Origin: Dromiciops gliroides
Lineage: Eukaryota > Chordata > Mammalia > Microbiotheria > Microbiotheriidae
Assembly: GCF_019393635.1 (NCBI RefSeq)
Contig: NC_057861.1
Span: 543,316,211-543,380,210 of the forward strand
Length of the DNA stretch: 64,000 nucleotides
Reading direction: 5' to 3'
Shown here one piece after another: positions 32,501 through 47,500 of this stretch (position 1 is the stretch's first letter; each line of letters begins with the position of its first letter). A program made the position numbers and the translations under genes. The notes under the pieces are model-generated. The model was not told the DNA's origin, searched no databases, and saw nothing but the letters and a program-made list of their open reading frames with translations.

Positions 32501-35500
32501 TTTGGAACTCAAAATCTTATAAAAATGAATGTTGAAAATGAATGATATAAAACCAAAAGGCAGTAATTTAAAGAAAAAAAGATTCACTTTACAATTAGAC
32601 TTTGGGTATAACATATAATTTTATTCAACAACAGATTCTCACAGTCAGTAGTTTTAGAGAAAATATATGTATTACCCTAAAATCACCCTGTTCCTCAGCC
32701 CATCTCCCCTCCCTACTCCTCCCCCTCAAAGTCCCCAACAACCTCTTAACTAACCTCAAGTGGAGAGAAATCATGATTGACTAGAAATGACAGCCCTCCA
32801 ACAGGAACTACCAAAAACTCCACTCGGAATGTGTCGTGGTTTCCATCATACGTAGCCTTAAACTTCATGTAGATTAAGTACACAGTGGCATATGCACAAG
32901 CAATGTAGATAAGCTAATAAACAGAAAGTAAAAATTAGAATGTTAATAATTTGTACTCTAAGTCTTTCATCTATTCCCTTCACAAAATATATGTGTAACT
33001 GAAATGTATTTTTTCACATCATTTGAAACTATAAAATATCAGGAAAAAAATTTTAAGTTGAATTTGCTTTAGAAAGTAGTGAGTTCTTAAACGAGTAGAA
33101 AAGTATTTCTTGGTTTATCCTTTTCTGGGTATGGGTAACTTAATTTATATGTTAAGCTTTATAATATTAAATAGCACCAATTAAGATATGTATTGGTTGA
33201 ACTCTGGACTTTCAGAATGATAAACCACCACTCTTTCTTGTGATCTGAATATTCTTTTGGTAATACTAAATCACATGCACGAATAACTTGAAATAACTAT
33301 TGTTGCTCTTAAAGGTATAATTTCTGCAAACATCCACACATCTAGATAGTTGCCCACTTTCCTGAAAATTACATTGTTTGTTTGTCCTCACGTATGTGTG
33401 TATATACAATGTGTATGAGTTCTGTGTGTGTGTATATATACACATATGTATACTGCAAGACAAAGATCAACATTAAAGGAAGCTATTTTGTAACAACTAG
33501 CATCTCACATAGTAAAACATACCCAACAATACAGATACATATTCAGTTGTGTATTAATTAATATTTAACATTATTTTAAAATAGCTATTAGATCACATAT
33601 TACAGAATTATTAAAAGCAAGAAACATATTAACTTGTGGTCTTAGCAGCTCTCCCCTTGGTTTTACATGTGTCTTGGTTTAAATAAGAATATATTAAATT
33701 TTCCTTATTAAAATGTTCTGAGGTTTAAAAAAAATTTTTTAATGTATTTAAGTTCAAAATAAAATTTTAAAGTGTTTAAAAAATTCCAGGTCACCAATTC
33801 TCAGATTATTATAGACTGGGATTATCTATATAAATATTTTGCTTTATATTGAAACACTATTTAGACCACTGAATACCAACAAAAGGGGTATCTGTCTAAT
33901 ATTTTTGGTTGGTTGTAATCTCCTGTTTACTTTCCAAGACTGTCAAGAGGCAAAGATGAAAATGATTCCTTCATCTGTTTATCTTTTAATTTATCTTCTT
34001 TCTGGCTGGAATGAAGCTTTTCTTCCCCTCTGCCCTATACCTGATTAGGGTTTTAGAGAAAGGGAAGGAGGTAAGTCTCATCAGTGATTATCCCTACAAT
34101 AAAAACCAACCCTGCTGGAAAGACCAAGATGTTGACTTTACAGAATTATTTTTAATATTTGAATGATCTGTGATTTTATCAGTGTAGGTGCTCCTTCTAG
34201 AGAAGGATTGTACTTCCTCTATGACTTATGAGAGGGTCTTTCAAGAATTGCTGTGGTGATGATGAATTTTTCTGAATTTACCTGGGTAGTTCTTGGACAA
34301 AAGACAAACAATTCATCACTGGACCCTTACTCAGTCTTTTTTCCGCAGTCTGTTGTTACCTATTAAAAACCTAGTATTACCTTCACGTTACAATAAGGCC
34401 TCTCATGTTAGAAATTCAGTGAACATAATTTTTTAACATTCTTAAATACTAAGAACAAATTAGTCTCTTTTACTTACAAACAAAATATATTCAAATTGGT
34501 TAAGCAAAAATGTAACTATTCTGTGATTTAAACCAGGGACGTTCTAGTAAAGGTAGAATGAACAATCAACACTATTATATCAGGCAATAGTAGGGTGTGG
34601 TAGAAAAAGTGCTGGATGTGGGAGTCAAGAGAAATTTGGGTTTGAATCCTATCTCCCAACTTTTTCTGGTCATCTGGTCACGGGCAAGTCACTTTAACCT
34701 CTTTAATTCTTAGATGCCTCATCTATAAAATGGGGATAATATTATGTGTAGTTCTTACCTCACAAGCTTATATAATCAAAAAAGCCAATCATACAAAGCA
34801 CTCTGTAAATCTTGTTGTGCAACAGAAGTGTCAGCCATTGTTACTTTTTAAAATTATGGTGATTAAAATGGATCTACACTATCTAGGGAACTATATATCT
34901 TGCATGCTCGGCAACAACAAAGATAGCTGGAAGAGGCAGGCCAGTGGTGGAACTGTTTGGATGGAAATGTAAACCACTAGCATAAGATTGTTACTTCTGG
35001 TATCTGGTGGATCTGTACACTATTATTCTATTGAGTGATGGCAATTCCAAATGACTGAACATGGGAATATTAAACTCTTTAGTCATAAAGAACTGTCCTT
35101 GGTTATCTAGAGTTTCTAATATAAGTTTATCAGGGTCAAGGGCAGCCATGTGGTGCAGTGAATAAAGCACAGGCCCTGGATTCAGGAAGACCTGAGTTCA
35201 AATCCAGCCTCAGACACTTGACACTTACTAGCTGTGTGACCTTGGGCAAGTCACTTAACCCTCACTGCTCCAGCAAAACAAACAAACAAACAAAACCCCA
35301 CCAAAAAACAAAACAAAACAAAAAAAGTTTATCAGGGTCACAAACTTTAATAAGCCATTAGTGAAAATAGAATCACCATTTACTTGATGCACCATTATCT
35401 ACACAGCCTTAATTTTACTCTTCTCAATTCCTTATATATCTTGGTTGGGAATCAAAATTTTATATTTCCTTCTGCCAATGTAAATTCTTTTGTTGTTTTG

Positions 35501-38500
35501 TTTTTATGGGGCAATGAGGGTTAAGTGACTTGCCCAGGGTCACACGGCTAGTAAGTGTCAAGTGTCTGAGGCCGGATTTGAACTCAGGTCCTCCTTAATC
35601 CAGGGCTAGTGCTTTATCCACTATGCCACCTAGTTAACCCCTGCCAAGGCAAATTCTAATTGATACTAGTACTTTTGGCACAAAAATAATCTTACTCACA
35701 TGCATGTAAATTTGCAAGGAGTTTGTACTTAGAAAAGCACCCAGGAGCAGCTAGGTGGCATAGTGGATAGAGCACGGGCCCTGGATTCAGGAGTACCTGA
35801 GTTCAAATCTGGCCTCAGACTTAACACTTACTAGCGGTGTGACCCTGGGCAAGTCACTTAACCCCAATTGCCTCACTAAAAAAAAACAAAAAACCAAAAC
35901 AAAACAAAAAAAGCACCCAATGGGTTTGTTGTTGTTGTTGTTTTGGGGGGTAAGGGGAAAGCTAGAAATCCTTGACAATTAGGATTATATAACTTAGTGA
36001 CTAAGACCTAACAAACTGCAGAAAATTAAAATTTATTTTACATACACCTCAAATCTTGCAATCCTGAACCTTGTTGGTTACAATTTGGGAAATTAAAAAG
36101 TAGAATCAAACAAGAAAAGTACATTCAAGACTTGTGGGTTCTATTTATTCAACAAAAAAAATTTCAACCGAGGAAAGGGGAAGAAATTGGAATAGAGTCT
36201 GCACAGAGTTGCACAGGTTGAGAGTGCAAAAAAATTTCTGACTTCATTCCCTCGTTATATATCCCCTTCCTCGGTTCCTTAGATAATATAATTTCCCTCT
36301 ATGAACAACAACAAAAATAAAATGTATAGCTCCTTACATGGAGGGGCATCTTGAAGCTTAAAAAGGCTTAAATCTTTTGAAAACCTAGAATGAAAGTTTA
36401 ATGTATCTTAACTACTACCTATTTTTTCTGAAATAGAAATCAAATATCCTGGGGCCAGCTAAGTGGTGCAGTGGATAGAACACTGGCCCTGGATTCAGGA
36501 GGACCTGAGTTCAAATCCAGCCTCAGATACTTAACACTAACTGTGTGACCCTGGGCAAGTCACTTAACTGTCATTGCCCCGCCAAAAAAAGAAAAGAAAA
36601 GAAATCAAATATCCAAAACAACTGTATCAGTTTCCATTTATACTTTGTCCAAGTCATGAAATCATATTTAAGTATGGCCTTATGCTTACAGCTAAACACA
36701 CAGTGAATAACAGCACACTTTCATATAAATACTTTTATAGTTTATAAAAACATTTTCCTTATAACTACCCCATTAGGTAGGCAACAGAGATAGACAAGAA
36801 TACAAAAAAGAGAATATATTATGTTTGCAATAAGCATCGTTAATTAGCATATTATACCTTCATAGATGTATTATACAGTGAAATAAATGAAGTGAAGAGA
36901 TCCAGGTAACGAGTAGTGAAGACCAGTGCAAACAGAAGCTGGCTCTTCCCCGAAATACCTAAAGAAGCAGAAGAAAGTATTATTATAAGAATATAATATG
37001 CTTTAAAATATCTGTAGGTGAAACTGTGGGCTGGGTTCACAGAAGAGAAAAAGAAAAAAAAAAAAACCCTGTACTTATTAGTATTAAGTGACATTCCCAA
37101 GGGAAAAAAGTATACAAAGTAATCACTTTTTTAAAAACCCAATATAATAGAACACACAGATATGTATATATGGGAGAAAGGAGAAGGTATCGAGCATTTA
37201 TATAGAGCCTACTCTGTGCCAGGCACTGTACTGACCACTTTACAACTATTACCTCACAACAACCCTCTGAGGTAGTTGCTATTAGTACATGAATTTTACA
37301 GTTGAGGAAATAACTTAACAAAGGTTAAATAACTTGCTCAGGGTCACACTCTCTTCTGCAATGTTAGCAAATCTTGCTTCTTTAAGGCTATATTTGATTT
37401 TCAGAAACAAGAATTCATTTGGAATCAAGTTTGGTAAATGAGGCAAACAAGAAAGTAAAAAAATGAGATGTACTTACAAAATATAGTAAAGTTAGTTTTA
37501 CTATATGGCTTACAAATTAGTTCTTAAGGCATACATAGTGTGTCCCACAGATATACCAAAAGTGACAGCATTGTTGGAATAAGCATATAGCTTTTCAAGG
37601 GGATCACTTTGAAAAAAGAAAACACTCATCTGGATTTGTAAGTTCTAGTATGTTCGTTCTCACCTCCATAACCCTAGTGATCATCTTATAGTCTGTTGAG
37701 CTACAGAGACTGTCAGACTGGAAATAGCAAGATATAAATGACTGATAGCCAGGTATAAGCCAGAAAGGCAGCATTACAGAGTCAAGAGAAAACAGGCCTC
37801 AGAGTCAGAAAGGCATGGGTTCAAGTTACCCCTCTGACATATATTATGTGACCCTAATGGGCAAATCATCTCATCTCTCAGTAACCCAGGTAGCTCTCTA
37901 AGGCTACAAAGCTGCGAAGCAGTTGTCCAGCTGCTTTGGTAGGCAAGAGTTTCTCCCTGGGAGTTCCCTATGAAATGCCAGGTCCACTAAAAGGGAAAAA
38001 AATACCAATTATCTAGAACTGAAAGGTAGTAGTTGTGCTTATTACCTAAGCTGTTTGCTATCCAACAAAGTTCACAATATGAAGACAGTACATCCTGTAT
38101 ATTAGTGGTAACCTCAGAGACAGCATGGTGAAGAGGAAAGAATGATGGATCTGATGTCAGGAAACCCAAGCATGAATGCCATCTCAAGCTTTCACTAGAT
38201 GTTATGATTGTGTGCAAATCATAACCTCTCATAACCTGTTTCCTTTCGCAAAATGAAGATGTTTGCATTATCTACCAAAGAGAATTTGTTGCAAGGTAAT
38301 CTCTTTACATACCTTGAGTAAGTGTGAGTTATTAGCAGTTCAAACAGTGTGCTTATTAGACACTGATAATTTGACATTTATGTGACAAAGAAAATTACAC
38401 GTAGGATCTCAGCATAAGTGCAACAGCACATCCAAACTGTTCTATTGTAGAAGGTAGTATTATAAAAAGCACAATATCAGAGCTATGTCACTCACAAGGA

Positions 38501-41500
38501 TCATCTATTGGAGAATCAAAGCTAACAGGAAACTAAGAAATCAAGTTCAACTCCTTTATTTTATAGAGAAACTAAAACCCAGAGAGGCTTGACTTGAATA
38601 ATGACTTGTACAAGGTCCCACTGGAAGTAAGTAACAAGCTGGGATAGACCCAGATCTTCTAATGACATACTTGTTTTTTCTTTCCATGATACTACACTGT
38701 CTTTTTTCCCAAACCCCAGAGGCTAATAATGCCCCATCTCTAGTGAACTGGCAAGTGTTTATGTTATCAGTGAGGAAAAGGAGATGTTCCATACAAACCC
38801 AGCCTATCAATTTCCTCCCTCCTTCCAAAGTAACTAAAATGTTTACCATTAACTGAATGTATCAATTGATGGACAAAGTATGGATAAGAAAGGCCTAAGT
38901 ATACTGAAAAAATGTTGCCTTCACCACATGATAAATGTTATCAACATATGAAGCTGTGACATATATGCAATAATATCATTACATTCTAGCTTTCTCTGTA
39001 AAAATATATCCCAAGTCAATCACAACTAAGTTTATTTTCCGCATATTTGTCCTTTCTCTTTCACCATTTAATTTGGGTTTAGATACTCCTATCACACAGA
39101 TACCTATCTTCACAGGACAATATTTACCTAGTTTTAGTAACAAGCACTGTTAACAAGTCTTTTGGATACTACCTTCCTAGCTATAAAACCATTTTGCATA
39201 TTGTCATTTTTTTCATAAGAGATTTAGAAATTCAGTTCTTTTCTTCCTTGGTAGAAAAACATAATTACAATGTTTGAGATTGGAGGATGACGAGAAGCTA
39301 AAAAGTAACTAAATTGTTAGTCACAGGATGACAAAGCATGGGAGAGAGCTCAAACTTCTTGTCCAATCCCCCCAAAACCCAAACAATTGCTGTCCCTCAA
39401 GCTAGGCACTGGGGTCACCAAGACAAAAGAAACAGCTCATGCCCTCAAAAGCTTACATTCTATTTGTGGGAACAAGAAGAACCTAGAAAATTACCTATAG
39501 AATAATCTAGCAGAAAGAATCTAACTATAATATAAAGGACAGTTTTAACAATAGGATTGAGGGCAAAGAGCAAAATGAAAGCATTTGAGAGGTGGAGAAA
39601 GGAGAAATGTAGCATATTCCACTCATTTACTTAAAAAAAATTAAATGTTGGGGCAGCTAGGTGGCACAGTGGATAGAGCACCAGCCCTGGATTCAGGAGG
39701 ACCTGACTTCAAATCTGAACTCAGACCCTTGACACTTACTAGCTATGTGACCCTAGGCAAGTCACTTAACCCCAATTGCCTCACCAAAAAAAAAAAAAAA
39801 ATTTTAATGTTTTATCAGAAAACTTAAATGCCAACAACTATAGTTGCTTAATAATTATTTATATCTTAATTGTAATGAAGTATCAAAACTTTTTTTTTCA
39901 ATTTCTCCCTCTCAGTCCTATTGACGATTCTTTGTTTATCCATTCTCATTCATTTTCCCTCATATTATCAGTGTGTACTCCATTCTTCCAGTGTGGCTTT
40001 ATTTAATTTGCATTACTTCATAAAAGTCTTTCCAGATTTTGTTGTATTCTTCATACTTTATCCAACTTAATTGCTTTACAAGATTCCAATACATCAATGC
40101 ACCATAATTTATGGAACAATCCTCATATTGAAAGACATTTAAGGGAACAGCTAGGTGGCGCAGTGGATAAAGCACTGGCCCTGGATTCAGGAAGACCTGA
40201 GTTCGAATCTAGCCTCAGCCGCTTGACACATTAGGCTGTGTGACCCTGGGCAAGTCACTTAACCCTCATTGCCCCTCAAAAAGAAAAAAGATATTTTTCA
40301 GTTTTTTGTAGCAATATACAATGCCACTATGAAAATCTTTGAACAGTCAGCTTTTTATAATTTGTGATAATTCAGAGTATAATGCTAATAAAGGGATTAG
40401 TGGGTCAAAAGGAATTATTTTTGTATGTTATCATTATTTTTGTAACCTTTACCACATGCTGCCAGACTGCTCTCCAGAGAGATTCTATAAGTTTCTAATT
40501 TGATTTTATCATTTTAAAAAAGACATAGGATCCTATTCAACAAGTTTTAAAAATACACTTAAGGGGGCAGCTAGGTGGTGCAGTGGATAGAGCACTAGCC
40601 CTGGATTCAGGAGTACCTGAGTTCAAATCCAGGCTCAAACACTTGACACTTACTAGCTGTGTCACCTGGGCAAGTCACTTAACCCCAATTGCCTCACTAA
40701 AAAAAAAAATACACTTAAGTTCTCTACTATGTCCACTTAAATAAAAAATGGAGGAAAAAAAAGCAGAGGAAAAAGAATTGAAAATCCTATGAGGCACAAT
40801 TCCAACAGAGTTGCTAATAGCTAGTCTTGGGAGGAGGGCGGGGGTGAGGAAGGGCAGGCAATCTCTAATTTAAAGGGAGGTTTCCAAGACTTGCTACAAA
40901 AATGCTTTATTTCCTACTCAAGTTTTGAAGCATAAGCATTCTTTTTAGTTTTCAAATGAGAAAACGCTGACTTCTTGCTCTACCAAGCTGGGAAATAGAG
41001 GCATGCCCACATAATTTTCTAGAGGAAAAAAATAAAATTATTTAATAGATTAACAGCCCCATTCGTAGCCTTGTATTTTGTGGTTTTTGCAATTATCAGC
41101 AGATACAGTACTGCTTCTGAGCATCAGGTATTTAGTGAGTCAAATCTGGGCAAGCTAGTTTGAAATTCACCAACCCAAACCCTATCTATCCTTTGCAAAG
41201 TATAACTTAAATGGAAGTAGTTTGTCTTAATTTCTGAGCCAAAGAATTAATAAGCAGCCAAAGTGGAATTTCTAGAATATAGGAGAAGGAAGTGGCAGTG
41301 GTAGTGGTGGTAGCAGTGATGATTTGCCCTAATCATGATTGGAGAGAGGCGGCCTCTTCATCAGACAATGTTCCCTAAGGAGCTCATAAAACTACAGAAA
41401 GTCTCTAGTAGGTTTATATACAGTATTGTAGTACTTTTTCTTTAGCACTTTGTTTGGATTTCTCCATCTGCCCAGAATGCTGACTGGCTAATGGCTAATG

Positions 41501-44500
41501 GTAGATTTTTTATCACACACACACACACACACACACACCTCTCTCAAGTACATCAGTAGTCATATGAAGTATATGACATAGCTGAGATTCTTTGGAAGGA
41601 CAACATCAAAGAATCTCTCTCTAGGGAAGGAATGTGGCAGGTTAGAATGGTTCCTTTAAAAATTAAAGCACTGTTTTCTGTCAATGAGACATGCTAAAAA
41701 TATCAGCAAATAGTTATAATTTCATACATACTATAAAAATGTAGTAGTTACAATTAAACTATGTTTACTCTATAATGTTTATATGAATTTTAAATTTAAT
41801 TAATTTTTCAGGTTAAGGTGCAACGCCACCTTAACCTTGGGTTGTTAAATCCAAATTAATTTTGAAACTTAAAATACCAATAGTCTTTTATGAGGTTAAA
41901 TCAAATTTAGCAAAAAATGTGTATGACAGTATAAGAGATTTGATTGTTGTACATTAAATTATACTCCAAACATTACTGGTGGAACATAAAATTATTGTGT
42001 TCTTTAGAACATTAATAACATCCTTTATGTCCTAGGAAAACTTGGTTTTACAACAAAACTTATTAAAACTCTAAATGCATTTTGTATACTAAATAGAGAA
42101 AATGTCTGCATTACTTATGAACCTAGGGTACAGGGTAAAACTGATGATTCATTCAGCCTCATGTGTTGGTGGTCTGATAGCCACTTCAAAGGATATTATT
42201 CTTAGTACCTATCATGAAATAACCAGCAATTTTTTGTTGATTGTGATGAAAATACCTAGAGAAATCATTACTTCCAAGGAATTGAGAGAAGGTACCAAAG
42301 CCATGGTGAAAGGTAAAAAGCAGGTCTACTGCCTAGGACTTAACATGTAAGGGACAGTGGTGGTGGTAGCATACACATGGAACAAGCAAGGGGCACCCTA
42401 AAAAATGTTTTTTAAATGCCCATATTTTAATGCCATCAAATTCCACTTTTCAACATGTAAATCTAATTATATGTGTGTTATGGGAAAGGCTCAAAGCTTC
42501 TGATGGTCAAACTTTGCCTGGGGCACAAGAGTATCTTGTGTTACTAAAAAAGTGATGCAAAAACCTTCAAACCCCTGTATTAACCAAAACATAAGGTACT
42601 TTTAGTTTATTTTTAATATAAAAATAAACATTTAAAAATACAACATACCTCATTCTCAGATATGAAGCATAAGAACTCAAATTTATAGCAAATGGCACTG
42701 CAGATCCTTTCCCGAGTTGACTTATCAGAAGTTACAGATATTTGACCTCAAAAACTGAACCTTCAGAAAGGGAGGAGGAACCCACATTCATGGGGTGTGG
42801 TGAAAGAGATATAACAAAAGGACTAAAAACATATATTTTCTTCTAATTTAAAATAAATTCTCTTTTTTGAAAAGCTTATCTGTTATTTAGAATCATCTTA
42901 TATGGGAGCCAATTTAGTATCTGCAGACCAAACCACCATAGTTGCTAAGTGGGATTCTAATTAATTTTAGTATGACCCATATGGGAAAGGTAATTAATAG
43001 CTAGAGGGCTGGAGCAAGTATCTGACTGATCAGTTTCCCCATATACTATATAAACTATGAGCTATTGCAATGTCCTTTACAATGCTGAAAATGCTAATTA
43101 AGAGTAAAATATCCAGGGGATTATAAAAAGAAGCTACTGAGTACATGATAAAACCTTGTTCTCCATAAATTTTCTGAGACTCTACTTCTTACAGTAATAG
43201 TTTCCATCAGTGGTGTTAAACTCAAATAGAAACAGATCCTTGCTGACAGCTGCATATTGACTTGGAAGACCACAAATTAACATTATTGATGTTGTGTTGT
43301 ATTTTTATTTATTTCCCAATTACATTTTAATCTGGTTCTGGCTGGACTTAGGAGTTTACCCTCTAGTTTACATAATAGCAGTTCAAGTTCCACAGCTACA
43401 TTTTTGACATTCAAGATAATAGAAGTATTGTACAACAATGTGAAGAAAACTATAGTTTCAGGACCAAGAAATACTATATGAATACCATTCTCAAGAAGAC
43501 AGAAAGCACTGAATTAGGCAAGTACTGATCGTCACTCTTATTTTTTAAAGTGAGTTTGACTATAACTTAATAGACAGGAAATGACTGGTAATAAACTAAT
43601 TCTGTGTTGTGAATGTAACCAATTTTAAAAAGGTCTAGTCTCAAGATCTCATAAAGTGGTAGAATCCAAAAGAATGATAAAGATAAGCAACCAATGTCAT
43701 TTTTACCCCAAAAATAGAAATTGAGAAAGTATCAGTAACTACCAACCCATATATACCTTTCTCATCTCTATAAAAATCTTAAAATCCAACATGTATCAAG
43801 GGTATACCTCTATGAATCTAATTTGATTGAAATATTCATATAGGCAGAAAGATAAACTTAAGAGTAAGGTAAATCTAATTTCAAATCTTCCCCCCTTCGC
43901 CCCCCCAGCAATGAGGGTTAAGTGACTTGCCCACGGTCACACAGCTTAGTAAGTGTCAAGTGTCTGAGGCTGGATTTGAACTTAGGTCCTCCTGAATCCA
44001 GGGCTGGTGCTTTATTCACTGTGGCACCTAGCTGCCCCCCTAATTTCAAATCTTAACACATACTAGCTGTGTGACCCTAGGCAAGTTTCTCAGACTCTCT
44101 GTTTTCATCAGCAGCAAGAAATGGGCATTTTAAGAGCATCTACTTGAATGTTTTTGTGAGGATCAAAGGAGATGACATATATAAAGCACTTTGTAAACCT
44201 TAAAACACTATATAAAAAGTGCTATTATCTATTAATATCTATTAATATATTATATATCTATTAATATTCCATGTAATGAGCTAGGATCTGGCAATACAAA
44301 GGAAAAAAACCAACACAGATCCTGCCTTTCCAAGGTGCTTATAAGGGGGTTGGGGAAGGTTTAGGAAACAGCATGCATATAAATATACTACAAAGGAGAA
44401 TATGATAAAGAAAAAAGAGGGATACAAAGTTTCTTAAGAAAATCAGCTGAGGCTCTAAATCAAAGCTTCTTAAACTGTGGATTATGATCCCATATGAGGT

Positions 44501-47500
44501 CCCGCCACTGAATGTGGGTGGGGAGAGGAGTCATAAAAAATTTGGCAACAATAAAAGGTTATGTATACCTATTTTATGTACTTATATGTAAACATTTCTC
44601 AAGCGAAAAGGGGTTGTAAGTGGAAAGTTTAAGAAGCCCTGCTCTTAATCAGAAAGAGAAATGCATATTAAAACATGTCAAGGTTCACCCTACACTCATT
44701 AAATTGCCAAAGATTACAAAAAACAGAAATAAGGGATAGCCAGGTGGCACAGTGGATAAAGCACCAGTCCTGGATTCAAGAGGACCTGAGTTCAAATACA
44801 GCGTCAGACACTTGACACTTACTAGCTGTGTGACCTTGGGCAAGTCACTTAACCCTCATTGCCCTGCCAAAAAAAAAAAACACCCCCCAAAAAAAAAAGA
44901 CAGAAATAGTTAATCTGGAGGGGCTGTGAGAAGACTGCTGTGAATTTTTTTAAAAGGCAGAACCAGAAGAATAACACACACCAGAACAACAGTATAAATG
45001 AAAAAAAAAAATCAGCAAAAAAGCTTGTGCTCTCTCTTCTATACCACATATCCTCCTTCAAACCTAGGGCTTCAGAGCACCACCTAATCCACCTAGAAAT
45101 GAAAGTAAATTTTAACCAGAGAAGTTTCATGTTTGGTTATGAATTCTTCCCCAACCACAGGTCAGAAAGGTACCTCTACCTATGCTCAACTGAATTGGTT
45201 TTTTATGTGAACTTTTATACTGAGGTTGCTTATGTGAGCAAAATATTTAACAAAGTCTTTCATGCTAATTTTGTGATAACATGGAGAGATGTGTTAGACA
45301 AGAGTATAAGTAGATTTGGAACTGGTTAAATGGCTGAACCCAAAGAGCAGTCACTCATTAAGAGCTTAGTGTCAACCTGCAAGGTCTTTAGTAGAACACC
45401 AGAGACATGTATTTGCCCTATAGTTTTACATTCTAATTAGTGACTTAAAGACACTGATGGCATACTCATCTAATTTACAGAGAATGCCAAATTAGGAGAG
45501 CCTAGCACATTTTGGATGACAGGACCTAAAAAGATCTTGACTGGTTAGTACAGTAGGATAAATGTAAAGTCCTGCATTTTAGGTTAAAAAAAAAAATCAA
45601 GTTCATAAATACAAGATGAAGAAGGTTTGGCTAAATAGCAATTTAACAGAATGGCATGGGTAGAGAGCCAATCTCAAAGCAATGAGGACCTGGGTTCAAG
45701 CAACACTTTTTGAACACATACTTGCTGTGTGACCTTGGGCAAATCACCTAACTTTTCAGTGCTCTAGGGCAGAGATGAGGTCTGTAAAATGTAACTGGGA
45801 AATGTTTAACAAAAATAAAAATACAATACAACATAAGTAATGTTAATTTGTTTTTAAAAATTGATATGAAACCTCCAGGGCTCCTTTATTATAAATCACC
45901 GAGAAAGTGCCAACCAACATTATTAAGAGAATTTCCTGAAAGGGAAGGAGGTAGCCCTTTGATAATGAAATTATAAGTCCAGTCCCCAGGCCAATCTAGG
46001 TGCCTCAGTGTACTTCAAGTTCAATATGAGTTAAGAAAACTAATACAATCTTAGGTTATATTAAAAGACTAAGTGCCTCTAGGACTAGGGAGGCAGTAGT
46101 CCTACCTGCCTAGTAAGACCATAAGTGGAATACTGAGTTGAGATGATTTTTTTTTTAAATGGGGCAATGAGTACTTAACCCAGGGTCACACAACTAGTGT
46201 CAGAGGCAGTTAGGTGACGCAGTGGATAAAATACTGGCCCTGGATTCAGGAGGACCTGAGTTCAAATCCAGCCTCAGACACTTGATACTTACTAGCTGTG
46301 TGACCCTGGGCAAGTCACTTAACCTTCATTGCCCCCCAAACAAAAAACAAACCAAACCCCCCCCAAAAAAAAACAAAAACAAAAAACACACACTAGTGTC
46401 AAGTGTCTGAGTCCAAATTTGAACTCAGGTCCTCTTGAGTCTAGGGCCAGTGCTTTATCCACTGTGCCACCTAGTTGCCCCCAAGTTCAAAGGATATTGA
46501 TAAGAGTCTAGGAGAAAGCAGCCAGGATGATGAAAGGCCTTGAGTTCATGTCACCTGGGGATCTGCTGAAGAACTGGCAGTATATAGCTTAAGGAGAAAT
46601 AACCAATAAGGGGGAATGTTAGCTGTTGTCCTTCATTTGAAGGAATGCTATAGGAAGGAAAGAATAGACTTCTGGTTGGCTAGAAGACAGAACTAGGAAC
46701 TTTGAACCAGGTTGTTATAAATAATCAGTTTTTTGCTTCTCTTAAGGAAAAGCTGCCTAACGATTAGTTGTCCAAGAAAGGAATATGCTGTCTTGGAAGG
46801 TAACTCCAAGTAACATTGGGCATCTTCAAGGAAAAGCTGGGTGACCACTTGTGTGTGTTGTACAGACTTTTCTTGTTGAGGCATACACTGAACTGCATGG
46901 TCTCTAAGGTCTCACCCAACTATGATATTCTGTGGAAGAGTACAAGAATGACTCCTAATATTGTACACCTCAACCTTTAGAAGCTCAGCTATCTTAGAGA
47001 AAATAAGGAAATATCTCAATAATCTGTCACTAAATAAACAAAGATGGATAAAACAAGTTAACATTTTAAAGAGATATTTCATTCATTTTATTGACCTATG
47101 TTCACTTATATGAGATCTTCAATACATAAATTTAAATTCAACATTTTGAGTTACTAAAAGTTTATAACAATGATGAACTTTTGTTTCCCATTTTTAATAC
47201 AGCAACGACAGGCACACCCACAAGAAAAAACTAAGTATAAAGAAAAAGTCTTTAAAACAACCTGGTTTTGATTAGACAGTCAAGAAAATACAGACACCAA
47301 CAGTTGAATTGTTTATGCAAGAAAAGTCCAAAATGGTTTACTTTACTCAAACACTTGTGAAAGCAGTTTTTTTTTTCATAGTACTTGTGAGAATAGTAAT
47401 TTTGAAGCAACCAGAATAGTTTGTCTATGTCAAACACTGAACAGATGCCAGAATTCCAACATAAGCCTGGACTTCAGGACTTTCAAAAGAGATTAACTGT

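Larger units (their letters stand above)
45140..46935 (+). mobile_element. CR1/L3-type LINE, about 1.3 kb of reverse-transcriptase region to 3' end
   Basis: Words of the mammalian L3/CR1 element occur in order: 'acaaagtctttcatgctaat', 'ggaactggttaaatggctga', 'aaagacactgatggcatact', 'gataaatgtaaagtcctgca', 'agcagccaggatgatgaaag', 'ggggatctgctgaagaactg' and at the end 'gcatggtctctaaggtctca'. The RT is broken by stops. A MIR (45640-45800) and two SINEs (46153-46481) sit inside it. Confidence 0.85.

Noticed and set aside
42102..42350. 82-codon plus-strand open frame in KDELR2 intron 1
   Set aside because: No domain, no splice sites, no flanking exons; chance length in AT-rich DNA.
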